Assembly: GCA_946887105.1 (NCBI GenBank)
Contig: CAMPKJ010000031.1
Location: 1-29,115, forward strand
Source: an uncultured Acidobacteriota bacterium
Lineage (GTDB): Bacteria > Acidobacteriota > Thermoanaerobaculia > Gp7-AA8
Reading direction: 5' to 3'
DNA length: 29,115 nt
This document shows positions 16,584 to 25,210 of the stretch, piece by piece (within the stretch, counting starts at the first letter, position 1; the number at the start of each line of letters is the position of its first letter). Made by a program: the position numbers and the translations under genes. The notes below the pieces were generated by a model. That model saw nothing but the letters and a program-made list of their open reading frames with translations, did no database searches and was not told where the DNA came from.

Positions 16584-17576
16584 ATGACCAACCTTCTACG
16601 TACTCTGATCGTCCTCTGTCTCGCCGTTCCGGCGTTCGCCATCTCCCCCGCCGACATCGGCACGACCGACATCCGCAAGCTCGTCGACGTGAAGTCGATC
16701 CGCGGCGCCAAAGGCTCGAAACGCGTGGCCGTGGCCGGCTATCGCGTGATCTTCACCACGCGCAGCAAAGTGGTCGCGCGCGCGGAAGACTGGCTCGGCG
16801 GCGTCGGCGGCGGCAGCAGCTCCGGCGCCAAGGCCACGATGGAAGTGGTCCTCGGCAACGTCGACTTCCCGACACTGCAGGCCATCGCCGACGCGGCGTA
16901 CGCCGATCTCACCGAGGAACTGAAAGCTTCCGGCCTGGACGTCGTGCCGCTCGAGACCATCACCGCCGCACCCTCCTACCAGAAGATGAAGATCACCGGC
17001 AGCACCGCGGAGAAGCCGTACACGAAGAGGTCACGCGATGCGAAGACGCATTACCTGGTCGTTTCGCCGGCCGCCATCCCGCTCTGGTTCACGAACTGGG
17101 ACGGCGACGTCAGCGATCAGGGGATGAATCAGACCAACACTCGCGCGCTGCTGGCGATCTCCAAGGAGATCGACGCGCTGCTGCTCTTCCCCATCATGCA
17201 CGTCGACTTCGCCACGCTCGGCGGCTCCGGCGGCAAGTTCGCGCGCCGCGCGTCAGTCAGCGCGAAGGCCGCCATCTACGCGAATCCCGCCTACACGCTC
17301 TTCTACATCGGCAACGACAAGGGATTTCAGTTCGCGCGCATTCACGACGGCATCGGCGTCGAAGGCGATCCGGGCGAGTTCGTCACCGCCGATCACGCCT
17401 CCAACGAAGCGTTCATCGGCTCCATGCAGAAGATCGGCATCGACTTCGGACCGGTCAAGAGCAGGAAGAACATGGTCCTGCAGACCAATCGCGAGAACTT
17501 CCACGGCCTCGCGCTCGAAGCGCTCAGCGGAACGAACGAAGCGTTCCGCCGCGGACTGCAGGAAGCGCAGAAGTAG
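16584..17576 (+). CDS. Secreted protein of unknown function
   Basis: 330 residues. Residues 1-19 are a signal peptide (MTNLLRTLIVLCLAVPAFA), so it is probably periplasmic or extracellular. The mature part is alpha/beta, with a Gly/Ser-rich loop (GGVGGGSSSG, about 73-82), a TLQAIADAAYADLTEEL helix and the block HYLVVSPAAIPLWFTNWDGD. No catalytic signature or known domain is recognised. No cysteines are evident in the mature chain. It stands alone between a divergent GH64-like gene and a convergent SBBP gene. A palindromic repeat follows its stop. Confidence 0.75.
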   Translation: MTNLLRTLIVLCLAVPAFAISPADIGTTDIRKLVDVKSIRGAKGSKRVAVAGYRVIFTTRSKVVARAEDWLGGVGGGSSSGAKATMEVVLGNVDFPTLQAIADAAYADLTEELKASGLDVVPLETITAAPSYQKMKITGSTAEKPYTKRSRDAKTHYLVVSPAAIPLWFTNWDGDVSDQGMNQTNTRALLAISKEIDALLLFPIMHVDFATLGGSGGKFARRASVSAKAAIYANPAYTLFYIGNDKGFQFARIHDGIGVEGDPGEFVTADHASNEAFIGSMQKIGIDFGPVKSRKNMVLQTNRENFHGLALEALSGTNEAFRRGLQEAQK

Positions 17577-17586
17577 CCGCGCCAGT

Positions 17587-17689
17587 CCCCTCTCCCCCCA
17601 TCGCGGGGAGAGGGCGGACGGTGAGGGGCAAAGGCTTGCGTAACGGTCGCCCCTCACCCAACCCTCTCCCCGCACAGCGGGGAGAGGGG
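17587..17689. repeat. Double hairpin repeat (CCCTCTCCCC type) between convergent genes
   Basis: Two hairpins of the CCCTCTCCCC/GGGGAGAGGG type lie at 17587-17614 and about 17662-17689. They are followed and preceded by GTGAGGGGC and its complement, so the whole block 17587-17629 is also roughly the reverse complement of 17649-17689. Similar repeats are common in GC-rich bacterial genomes. Lying between two convergent stops (17576 and 17703), it may end or protect both transcripts. Confidence 0.75.
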
Positions 17690-17702
17690 CTGATCGCTGA
17701 CC

Positions 17703-20567
17703 CTACTCTCCGTCCCAATCGCCGCCGAGCGGAAACTCCCCCGCTCTGGCCTGGAACTGAAAGATGAACTCGCTCAGCCCGAAATCATTCGTCAGATGCA
17801 TGTTGAGCGTTGACGGCAGGTAGACGCCCACGCCGTCGATTTCGTCGCCATTCCAATCGCCCGCCAGCGGCAGAACGCCGGGCAGTCCGAACTGGAACGC
17901 GATCGCGTCCGCGACGAATGCGTTGAACAGGAAGAACGTCGTCGTCGACGGTTGGAAGAGCCCGACCGTATCCAGACCATCCCCGTCCCAGTCGCCGCCG
18001 AGCGGCAGATCGCCCGGCTGTCCGGCGACGAACTGGATGTCCACATTCGGGAAGTCGCCGTCGACGGCGCGGCTGTTGGTCAGGAAAAACGACGTACCGA
18101 GCTTCGGATCGGTGCGGAAGAGCCCGATTGTGTCGAACCCGTCGCCATCCCAGTCGCCCGCCATCGGCAGATCGCCTTCCGCGCCGACGAAGTTGATCGT
18201 GAGCGTCTGCGTTCCCTGCTGCAGCAGGAACTGCCCCGTCGACGGACGGAACACGCCGGCATCCGTGATGCTGTCCGCATCCCAATCGCCCACGACCGGG
18301 AGATCGCCAGCCTGACCGAAGACCACCGTCAGGTCCGGCCCGCCGGTCGTGTTCTTGTTGCGCAACAGGAACTGGTTCGAGACGAAGTCATACAACCCGG
18401 TCGTATCGGCCGGCGTCGACTCCACCTTTGCCACGAACGCATCGCGCACGCCGCCGAACTTCGTCTGGAACGCTTCCGGCGTCGTCGGCAGAGCGCCGGT
18501 CGACGAGCCGGCGATGTACGCGGCATCGCTCGCATCGACCGCGATGCCTGCCGCCTTCGTTCCGTCGCCGCCGAACGTGGTCGAGTAGATCAACTGCGGG
18601 AGGAACGTCGCGGAGTCGCTCGCCTCGACCTTCGCCACGAATGCCGTCCCGCGCTGTTCCGGAGGCAGGCCGCCGGCCTCGCTTTCGCCGGCCGGGAAGG
18701 TGTTGCGCGACGTGGTATTGCCGGTGACGTACGCGTTGCCGGCGCTGTCGACGGCGATGCCCATCCCCTCTTCGAAGTCGGTGCCGCTGACGTTGCCGTT
18801 CTCTCCGCCGAGGAAGCTGCAGTAGAAGAGCGCGGTGCCGTCGGCGTTGAGCTTCGCCACGAACGCCTCTCCGTTGAATTGCACCAGATCGAATGCATTG
18901 AGCAGCGGAAATGCAGTCGCCGCCGAGCGCGTCGCGCCGGTGATGTATGCGCGCTGGAAGGCGTCGACGGCGATCGACTCGACCCGATCGTTCCCGTTGC
19001 CGCCGAAGTACGTGAGATACGTCAGCGAGGAATCGCCTTTCGCTTCCGTGTCGATCTTCGCGACGAAGCCGTCGAACGCATCGCCCTGAAAGAACGCCTG
19101 CAGCGGCGGAAGCGATTGTCCGGCCGGGCTCTTCGTCTCCAGATCGGTGGAACGGGTGCGCCCTCCCACGTACGCGTTGCCAACGTCGTCGGTGGCGATT
19201 CCGAACCCCTCATCGTCGTCTCTGCCGCCGAGATAGCTCGCGTAACGCAGCGTGTCGTCGCCCTTCGACTGATTCGGATCGAAGACCGCCACGAACACGT
19301 CCGTGCCGTCGGAGGACGACTTGCGCGAACGCTGAAATCCGTTCGGCGTGTCGAGGTCGTTCGAACTGGTGGTGCCGGTGATGTAGATCAGGCCGCGCGC
19401 ATCGACGGCCACCGCCTCGCCGGCGTCCTCCGCCTTCTCGTTCGAGAAGAGCGCGCTGCCGCCATAGAAGGTCGAGTAGAGAATCTTGTCCCCCTCGGCA
19501 TTGAGCATGGTCACGATCGCGTCGCTGTTGCGGCGCCCGCAACATGCTCCGTTGCCTTGATAGGCGTTCTCCGTCACCGGATAGTCGCTGTCGTTCGACA
19601 CATTCTCCGTGGCGCCGGTGATGCACGCCTTGCCTTCGGACGTGACGGCGATGCCTCTTGCGCTCACGGCGTTGTTGGTACCGATCAGCGTCGAATAGAT
19701 CAGGTCCGTGCCGCCGGCGTTCAGCTTGGTGACGAACAGGAAGAAATCGCCGCCGCTGGTCTCCAGTCCGCCGCGCTGCGGGAAGTCGTTCGGACCCGAC
19801 TCCGTCACTCCCGTAACGAAGGCCTGACCCTGTGCGTCGACCGCGATGCCGAATGCGTCATCGGCCAGGCTGCCGCCGAGGTAGGTCGAATACACCACTA
19901 CGGGATCGATGATCAGCGGCTGGCTCGCGTCGTACGCGCCGACTTTGAATCCGATCTCACGCCGTCCGCGGAGGACGTACTCTCCCTGAACGCGCGTGTG
20001 CCCCTGATAGAGCACCGGCGCGTGCTGAATGACGTCGCCCGCGGGCGTCTTGGCGATCAGATTTCCGTTCCGATCGAGCCGCAGCCGTGAGGCGCCCTCG
20101 AGCCTCATGCGGATCTGCGACGGATCGACGCCGGGACTGACGATGAAGTCGTACTCCAGCGCGTTCTGCGTCCCGTGCCACACGACGTCGATGCCTTTCC
20201 AGACGTCGCTGTAGCGCACGCGCCGATAGGTCGGCACGCCGGTGCGCCATTGGCTGCGATCGTTGCCGAGCAGGTAGTTGATCTTCCCCTGCAGCAGTTC
20301 CTCGCCGGCCATCACCGGACCGGTATTCGCACCGACCATGCGCATGCGCAGCACCGCGGACTTTCGCTGCGCCGGCTGGCGCAGCGAAAGCACCGCCTCG
20401 GTGCCTGTGAGGAAGAGCGTGTAGTTGCGTCCCCGGGACAGGTACTCGACTTCCGCCGCGGACTGGCCGCGGTTGCGCTCGAAGCTCAACGGCAGCGTTC
20501 CGTAGGGCGCCGCAACCGCCGGCATCGCGAGCAGGACGAGCAGGATTGGGATGAATGGATGTTTCAC
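17703..20567 (-). CDS. Large secreted SBBP-repeat / FG-GAP-like beta-propeller protein
   Basis: 954 residues. GTG 20567 starts a signal peptide (MKHPFIPILLVLLAMPAVAA). Residues about 22-225 form the N-terminal domain common in these proteins (PLSFERNRGQSAAEVEYLSRG, DVVWHGTQNALEYDFIVSPG). About 225-735 holds repeated SBBP units, each like YSTYLGGSLADDAFGIAVDA followed by YVTG or YITG. About 740-954 holds repeats of GDWDGDGxDTxGLF, four complete and a fifth cut off after GGDWDGE. Such calcium-loop repeats form secreted or surface propellers, often in adhesion or scaffold proteins; no enzyme motif is seen. The chain ends inside a repeat, and a palindromic element begins about 14 bases beyond the stop. 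No Shine-Dalgarno sequence is visible before the GTG. Confidence 0.88.
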   Translation of the reverse strand: MKHPFIPILLVLLAMPAVAAPYGTLPLSFERNRGQSAAEVEYLSRGRNYTLFLTGTEAVLSLRQPAQRKSAVLRMRMVGANTGPVMAGEELLQGKINYLLGNDRSQWRTGVPTYRRVRYSDVWKGIDVVWHGTQNALEYDFIVSPGVDPSQIRMRLEGASRLRLDRNGNLIAKTPAGDVIQHAPVLYQGHTRVQGEYVLRGRREIGFKVGAYDASQPLIIDPVVVYSTYLGGSLADDAFGIAVDAQGQAFVTGVTESGPNDFPQRGGLETSGGDFFLFVTKLNAGGTDLIYSTLIGTNNAVSARGIAVTSEGKACITGATENVSNDSDYPVTENAYQGNGACCGRRNSDAIVTMLNAEGDKILYSTFYGGSALFSNEKAEDAGEAVAVDARGLIYITGTTSSNDLDTPNGFQRSRKSSSDGTDVFVAVFDPNQSKGDDTLRYASYLGGRDDDEGFGIATDDVGNAYVGGRTRSTDLETKSPAGQSLPPLQAFFQGDAFDGFVAKIDTEAKGDSSLTYLTYFGGNGNDRVESIAVDAFQRAYITGATRSAATAFPLLNAFDLVQFNGEAFVAKLNADGTALFYCSFLGGENGNVSGTDFEEGMGIAVDSAGNAYVTGNTTSRNTFPAGESEAGGLPPEQRGTAFVAKVEASDSATFLPQLIYSTTFGGDGTKAAGIAVDASDAAYIAGSSTGALPTTPEAFQTKFGGVRDAFVAKVESTPADTTGLYDFVSNQFLLRNKNTTGGPDLTVVFGQAGDLPVVGDWDADSITDAGVFRPSTGQFLLQQGTQTLTINFVGAEGDLPMAGDWDGDGFDTIGLFRTDPKLGTSFFLTNSRAVDGDFPNVDIQFVAGQPGDLPLGGDWDGDGLDTVGLFQPSTTTFFLFNAFVADAIAFQFGLPGVLPLAGDWNGDEIDGVGVYLPSTLNMHLTNDFGLSEFIFQFQARAGEFPLGGDWDGE

Positions 20568-20639
20568 AGCGTGAACATAGGCGCCGCCGCGTCCGGCGTC
20601 CTGAAAGCGCCCTGAAATCTCGCTGAAACGCAGCGTCCC

Positions 20640-21131
20640 TCAAAACAGATTCTCGTCCGCGGTCGGCCCGTAGATCGACGGCAGCGGAACGTCGAGCATC
20701 CGCAGGTATACCGTGAGCTGTCCGCGATGGTGATACCAGTGGTTCAGCATCACCGACCGCCACATGGCCATGCGTGGCATGTCGAGCAGCGTCTGCCCTT
20801 TCTTGGTCATGCGCCACTGCACGGACAATCCCTCATCGCCCCACGCCGCGAGACGCTCGTTCGCAAAGGGCACGCTCGCGTCGAGCGTCGCCAGGATCTC
20901 CGCGACGGAGGCATCGTCACGAACGCTGATGTCTGGCAGTTCGACATCGTTCGCAATCAGCTCGGCGATGGCCCGAGGCAGCAGCGCGATGTGAAACGCG
21001 AGCTGCCCCAGGCTCATCGACTTCGGATGCGGACGCCACCTGAGCTGCGCTTCCGGCACGCGCTCCAGCACGCGGCGCGTCCTGGCCGCCTCACGCGTCA
21101 GCTCGGCGGCGAATTGCTCCGCAAGCGACAT
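20640..21131 (-). CDS. DinB-family (four-helix, metal-binding) protein
   Basis: 163 residues, the normal size for DinB/YfiT-type four-helix bundles. The likely metal-binding histidines are in SLGQLAFHIALLP and in the C-terminal NHWYHHRGQL, which holds the HxxHRGQ-like pair. Members bind divalent metal and include thiol S-transferases and dinB damage-induced proteins; the reaction here is unknown. The start ATG shares one base with the stop of the VOC gene (TGATG), so the two are translationally coupled. It is the last gene of the sigma factor-DoxX-VOC-DinB run. Confidence 0.9.
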   Translation of the reverse strand: MSLAEQFAAELTREAARTRRVLERVPEAQLRWRPHPKSMSLGQLAFHIALLPRAIAELIANDVELPDISVRDDASVAEILATLDASVPFANERLAAWGDEGLSVQWRMTKKGQTLLDMPRMAMWRSVMLNHWYHHRGQLTVYLRMLDVPLPSIYGPTADENLF

Positions 21132-21532
21132 CACTGCACCGCCTTCGGATCCATCCACAGCACTTCCCAGTGATGGCCGTCGAGATCGTAGAAGCTCCAG
21201 TTGTACATGAAGCCGTGGTCCACCGGATCGAGCGCATGCCGTCCGCCGGCGTCGATGGCCTTCCTGACGATCTGATCGACCTCGACCTTGCTCTCGCACG
21301 ACAGCGCGAAGATCGCCTCGGTATGCGTGCTCGTGTCGCAGATCTGGTTCTTGGTGAATCCGCGGAAAAACGGCTCGCTGAGCAGCATCACGAAGGCCTG
21401 GTCGCTGACGATCATGCAGGCCGCCTTGTCATCGGTGAACTGCTGGTTGTAGGTGAAGCCGAGCGCGCTGAAGAAGTCCTTCGTTTTCGGCAGATCGCGG
21501 ACGGGCAGGTTGACGAAGATCATGCGTGACAT
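21131..21532 (-). CDS. VOC (glyoxalase/bleomycin-resistance fold) protein
   Basis: 133 residues with the beta-alpha-beta-beta-beta arrangement of the vicinal oxygen chelate family. MIFVNLPVRDLPKTKDFFSALGF opens the first module, and HGFMYNWSFYDLDGHHWEVLWMDP closes the second with the usual D-x-D-G-H/N-x-W/E ending. Many family members bind metal and act in detoxification or antibiotic resistance; others are not catalytic. AAAAGGAGAG directly before ATG 21532 fixes the start and overlaps the DoxX stop region, 15 bases away. Substrate unknown. Confidence 0.9.
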   Translation of the reverse strand: MSRMIFVNLPVRDLPKTKDFFSALGFTYNQQFTDDKAACMIVSDQAFVMLLSEPFFRGFTKNQICDTSTHTEAIFALSCESKVEVDQIVRKAIDAGGRHALDPVDHGFMYNWSFYDLDGHHWEVLWMDPKAVQ

Positions 21533-21547
21533 GGTTTTTCTCTCCTT

Positions 21548-21925
21548 TTAGTACTGCAGCGCGCGGACGCGCCGGTCGCGTAACCAGAGTCCGCCCCACA
21601 ACAGAGCGGCGATGTAGACGGGAAAAAGGATGTGGCTGAACAGCGGGTTGTCGATGCGCAGGTGCGTGGCGATCGCGCCGCCGAGATAGCCGGTCCAGAG
21701 AATGGCGCCGAGCACCGAGGTGCGCGGGATCAGGTACGCGATCAGGCATATCACCTGGATCACGCCCAGCGTGAGCAGGACGTCGGCAGGCCAGCCGAGC
21801 TGCGTCGTGCCTTCGATGACCGCCGCGGGCCTCATCAGCTTGCCGATCGCGTCGAAGAGAAGAAAGAGAACCGCGATGCCGCTCAGGATGCGGCCGGCGA
21901 TTTGTGCTTTGCGCGAGATGTCCAT
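21548..21925 (-). CDS. DoxX-family integral membrane protein
   Basis: 125 residues with four predicted membrane helices (about 8-26, 46-65, 70-88, 94-114) and short charged ends, typical of small DoxX-like proteins. The WPADVLLTLGVIQVICLIAYLIPRTSVLGAILWTGYLGGA stretch, read in two parts, matches the family pattern. DoxX proteins are linked to thiol and oxidative stress or quinone chemistry in some bacteria, mostly without proven activity. ATG 21925 follows AAGGAG at the right spacing; an upstream in-frame extension would read into the palindromic repeat. The VOC gene follows 15 bases after the stop. Confidence 0.88.
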   Translation of the reverse strand: MDISRKAQIAGRILSGIAVLFLLFDAIGKLMRPAAVIEGTTQLGWPADVLLTLGVIQVICLIAYLIPRTSVLGAILWTGYLGGAIATHLRIDNPLFSHILFPVYIAALLWGGLWLRDRRVRALQY

Positions 21926-22004
21926 CGAATGTCTCCTTCGAAATTGGTTTGTCGAAGGGATAGACCGCGCCTCGCGGCAAAACTCATCGGTGGCTCGAGA
22001 AAAA

Positions 22005-22094
22005 GTTCCTCGGTGCCTCGGTTCCTCGGAGTTCCTCGGAGTCGCGCCCCCACCCTCCGAGGAACTCCGAGGAACCCGAGGCACTCCGAGGAAC
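22005..22094. repeat. Inverted repeat built of tandem TTCCTCGG-like units
   Basis: The left arm 22005-22041 carries four units of TTCCTCGG/TGCCTCGG. The right arm 22055-22094 carries the complementary CCGAGGAA/CCGAGGCA units; two small gaps separate the arms from exact complementarity. The spacer is 13 C/G-rich bases. It lies between the sigma factor stop (22100) and the DoxX start (21925). It could form a very stable stem that ends transcription or lowers expression of the downstream genes. The design is the same as at 3927-4004 but the unit differs. Confidence 0.85.
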
Positions 22095-22099
22095 TCGAC

Positions 22100-23053
22100 T
22101 CACGGCATCTGCAGCGGCAGGCCGAACATCGGGAACAGCGTCTCGGTATCGAGGAACGAATTCCAGCCGCTGATCCGGCCGCCGTCGAGCTCGAGCACGA
22201 TCAGCGCCCACGCGTGATGCGTCCCCGGCGTTTCGCTGGGACGGTATTGCGCGAACGCCGGCGAGGCCGAGGCCGCAACCGGCACGAGACGCGAGCCGCG
22301 GCATGGCGCGCCGGGACCGGTGAGCCAGGCGCGGACCGGCTCCGGCCCCTGCAGCCACAGCGTGTACGGCGGCATCGAGAACGTGGCGTCGTGGCGCAGC
22401 AGCGAGACCAGTCCGTCGACGTCGTACCGCTGGAACGCATCGACGTAGCGGTCGAGCAGTTCCACTTCCTCGTCATTCAGCGCATCGGCCGACGCCGCGC
22501 CATTGCGCGCGGCCATCGTCGCGCGCGCACGCTGCAAGCCGCTGTTCACCGCCGCGACGGTCATGTCCAGGCATTCCCCGATCTCGGCGGCGGACCAGCC
22601 CAGGACGTCGGCGAGGAGCAGCGCGGCCCGCTGGCGCGGCGGCAGATGCTGCAGCGCCGCGACGAACGCCAGACGGATGCTCTGGCGCAGCGCGGTCAGC
22701 TCGAACGGATCTGCATCCGCCGGAATCGCACGCGCATCCGGAATCGGTTCGAGCCAGTGCGTGCGCTCCCGCGCGTCGAGCGTCGCCTCTTCGAACGGCA
22801 CCGCCGGACCGCCTTCCATCGGCCGCATGCGACGCGCGCCGTCCGACAGCAAGTCCAGACAGACATTCGTGGCGATGCGATACAGCCACGTGCGCAGCGA
22901 CGCCCGTCCTTCGAAGCGATCGAGGCTGCGCCACGCGCGCACGATCGTCTCCTGCACCGCATCATCCACATCGGCGGCCGAGCCGAGCATGCGGTAGCAG
23001 TGTCCGGTGAGTGCGGTGCGATGTGCTTCGAGCGCGGAGACGTCGACGTGCAT
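22100..23053 (-). CDS. ECF-type RNA polymerase sigma factor with SnoaL-like C-terminal domain (SigG/TIGR02960-like)
   Basis: 317 residues from ATG 23053 (GTG 23071 is an alternative start). Region 2 includes [26 protein letters not shown] and the [20 protein letters not shown] block. Region 4 includes [26 protein letters not shown] and [12 protein letters not shown]. The last 120 residues form a SnoaL/NTF2-like domain ([47 protein letters not shown]). This arrangement matches the SigG/TIGR02960 group, in which the fused domain replaces an anti-sigma factor and sets activity. It heads the same-strand run of DoxX, VOC and DinB, its likely targets, with a palindrome between. It recruits core RNA polymerase in the cytosol; the signal is unknown. 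Confidence 0.9.
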   Translation of the reverse strand: MHVDVSALEAHRTALTGHCYRMLGSAADVDDAVQETIVRAWRSLDRFEGRASLRTWLYRIATNVCLDLLSDGARRMRPMEGGPAVPFEEATLDARERTHWLEPIPDARAIPADADPFELTALRQSIRLAFVAALQHLPPRQRAALLLADVLGWSAAEIGECLDMTVAAVNSGLQRARATMAARNGAASADALNDEEVELLDRYVDAFQRYDVDGLVSLLRHDATFSMPPYTLWLQGPEPVRAWLTGPGAPCRGSRLVPVAASASPAFAQYRPSETPGTHHAWALIVLELDGGRISGWNSFLDTETLFPMFGLPLQMP

Positions 23054-23141
23054 GGCGCGCTGATTATCCACGCACGCGTCATCGCCACAAGTGGACGTAC
23101 GTACGGAATCAGCCAGCCTCAGCCACCCCTACAATGCCCTC

Positions 23142-24959
23142 ATGCCCATCCGCCCCCGTGCCACCGGTCTCCTTCTCCTCGCCGTCCTCTTCTCCTTGCC
23201 CGCGATGGCCGGGAATCACCGCTGGACCATCCATGGACCGGACGGCGGATCGGTCGATCGTCTGGTCTACGATCCCGCGGATTCATCCATCGTCTACGCA
23301 GGGACCAACAACGGCTTGTTTCGGAGCACGGATGGCGGCGTGAGCTGGACCGCCGCACGAGAGATTCTCGGCACGAGTGTCTTCGACGTCGCTGTCGCAA
23401 ACGACAATCCGCAGAGAGTCTTCGCGTCGACAGTCTTCGGGCTCTTTGGCAGTACCGACCGCGGTGTGACGTGGCGCGTCGCGCATGGATTCGCATCGTT
23501 CCAGGTGGCGGTGAGCGATGACGGCATGGTGGTCTACAGCGCCGCCACGTCCGGACCGATCCGGTCGACGGATGGCGGTACGACGTTTGGTTCGACCGGC
23601 ACGGGCCTTCCGCCATCGTCGTCCGTGTCCGGCATCGTCATCGATCCGCAGAATCCGGACACGGTGTACGCATCGCTGCTCATGAACGCGGGCGTCTACA
23701 AATCGGTGAACGGCGGCGCGCAGTGGACGGCGGCGAACAGCGGCCTGTCTTCAGCGCTGTATTACGCGCTGGTCATCGATCCCTCGAATCCGGCCACGCT
23801 GTATCTCGGCGCGGGCGGCGCAATTTACAAGAGCACCGACAGCGGCAGCTCCTGGTCGTCGTTGATCCAATCGGTTTACGCCTATGGCCTCGCCGTGAGT
23901 GCCAGCGCTCCGTCGACGATCATCGCGGCAGCGGATCGCGGCATGCTGAAGAGCACGAATGGCGGCTCGAGCTGGAGCAGTCCGAAGCTGAGCGCGGCCA
24001 CGGCGGTGGCGATCGATCCGGACAATCCCGCCAATGTGCTCGCCGTGACGAGCATGAACCTGATGCGCAGCACGGATGGCGGCGTGAATTACGCGCTCGC
24101 CGGCTCCGGGCTCACCGCGCACTACACACAGTCCATCGCCGTCGATCCGCGGAACGCATCGACGGTTTACACGTCCGGACCGTCCGGCACGTTCAAAAGC
24201 ACGGATCGCGGCCGGTCATGGACGTCCATCGGATCGCTGGCCGCGGCGCTCGCGGTCGATCCATTCGACGCGTCGACGCTTTACGCGATCTCGTCGGGAT
24301 CGGTCATTCGCAGCGTCAACGGCGGTGCGACGTGGCAGTCGTTCCGCGAAGGACTTCCGAGCGGGGCCGCCTCCGCAATCGTGACGGATCCGGGAACCGC
24401 CGGGACGCTGTATGCGCTCGTCGGAAACACGATCTATCAGCGGACATCCGACACGACGTGGGCCGCGCGCATGAACGGATTGCCTGCTGGTTTCTTTCCA
24501 CTCTTCGTCATCGCCAATGGTTCCACGGTCTACACCGGAGACGCGTCCGCGTTGTTCCGGAGCGTCGACGGCGCCGGCAGCTGGACCGAGATCCACGGCG
24601 CGGGCCTCGCAGGACTGGCGGTCGATCCGCACGATGCCAATCATCTGTTCGCCTGGGCGTCGGGAGTGAGCGAGTCGAAGAACGGCGGCACGAGCTGGAC
24701 CACACTCACCGGATTGCCCAACGGCAGCAGCATCGTCTTCGATCCGAACGTGCCCGGACGCATCTATGCGCGCTCCGGCAATGGTGTGAGGCGCAGCGGC
24801 GACGGAGGCTTGACCTGGGCGAACCTCGACGACGCCGACGGAGTGATCGACGCCACGATTCTCGCGGTCGCGCCCGATGGGAAGACGCTGTATGCAGGAG
24901 GCACGCGCGGCGGCATCTGGATCTACGACCTCGCACGCCGGCGCGCGGCGTCGCATTAG
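23142..24959 (+). CDS. Secreted BNR/YCF48-like beta-propeller protein
   Basis: 605 residues. ATG 23142 begins a signal peptide (MPIRPRATGLLLLAVLFSLPAMA). The rest is repeats of about 40-45 residues with the pattern DPxNPxTVYAxxxxGxFKSTDGGxSW, for example YAGTNNGLFRSTDGGVSW, YASLLMNAGVYKSVNGG and IVFDPNVPGRIYARSGNGVR. This is the sialidase/BNR-type Asp-box and sortilin/YCF48-like propeller seen in secreted and surface proteins. No sialidase catalytic residues (Arg triad, Tyr/Glu) are evident, so binding or scaffolding is more likely than hydrolysis. A possible in-frame upstream extension to 23091 lacks any reason to be preferred. It is divergent from the sigma factor gene. Confidence 0.87.
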   Translation: MPIRPRATGLLLLAVLFSLPAMAGNHRWTIHGPDGGSVDRLVYDPADSSIVYAGTNNGLFRSTDGGVSWTAAREILGTSVFDVAVANDNPQRVFASTVFGLFGSTDRGVTWRVAHGFASFQVAVSDDGMVVYSAATSGPIRSTDGGTTFGSTGTGLPPSSSVSGIVIDPQNPDTVYASLLMNAGVYKSVNGGAQWTAANSGLSSALYYALVIDPSNPATLYLGAGGAIYKSTDSGSSWSSLIQSVYAYGLAVSASAPSTIIAAADRGMLKSTNGGSSWSSPKLSAATAVAIDPDNPANVLAVTSMNLMRSTDGGVNYALAGSGLTAHYTQSIAVDPRNASTVYTSGPSGTFKSTDRGRSWTSIGSLAAALAVDPFDASTLYAISSGSVIRSVNGGATWQSFREGLPSGAASAIVTDPGTAGTLYALVGNTIYQRTSDTTWAARMNGLPAGFFPLFVIANGSTVYTGDASALFRSVDGAGSWTEIHGAGLAGLAVDPHDANHLFAWASGVSESKNGGTSWTTLTGLPNGSSIVFDPNVPGRIYARSGNGVRRSGDGGLTWANLDDADGVIDATILAVAPDGKTLYAGGTRGGIWIYDLARRRAASH

Positions 24960-24994
24960 TGCAACCTCACGTCACGTGAATCGTCCAAACACAC

Positions 24995-25210
24995 ATGCAG
25001 CCATACTGCACGTCGTGTTATCGCGATCTTCCGTCCGAGGACGCGCAGTGCCGTTGTAGCCGCTCCGCGCCTGCGACCTCGTCCATCGTCGTCGGGTTGC
25101 TCGTGTTTGCGATGGTGATGACCGGTGTGCTGACCCTGGATGCGCGTCTCTGTTATGCCGGCGCCGCGATCGGCATCGTGACGCTCGCGGTTCAGCTCAT
25201 CCGCCGGTAG
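24995..25210 (+). CDS. Small zinc-ribbon membrane protein
   Basis: 71 residues. The N-terminus has C5-x2-C8 and C19-x-C21, a compact zinc-ribbon-like Cys set. Two hydrophobic stretches (about 28-46 and 50-67) then predict membrane helices, ending in LIRR. Small zinc-ribbon/TM proteins of this kind are common and mostly uncharacterised. No Shine-Dalgarno sequence is obvious. The final TAG (25208-25210) uses the first two bases of the palindromic element at 25209. It sits 35 bases after the BNR gene and may be co-transcribed. Confidence 0.6.
   Translation: MQPYCTSCYRDLPSEDAQCRCSRSAPATSSIVVGLLVFAMVMTGVLTLDARLCYAGAAIGIVTLAVQLIRR

Noticed and set aside
17587..17689. Phage or integrative element attachment site
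   Set aside because: No integrase or direct repeat nearby; the sequence is a common GC-rich hairpin repeat.
22005..22094. Possible CRISPR array
   Set aside because: Units are only 8-10 bases without spacers and the two halves are inverted, not direct; no cas gene nearby.
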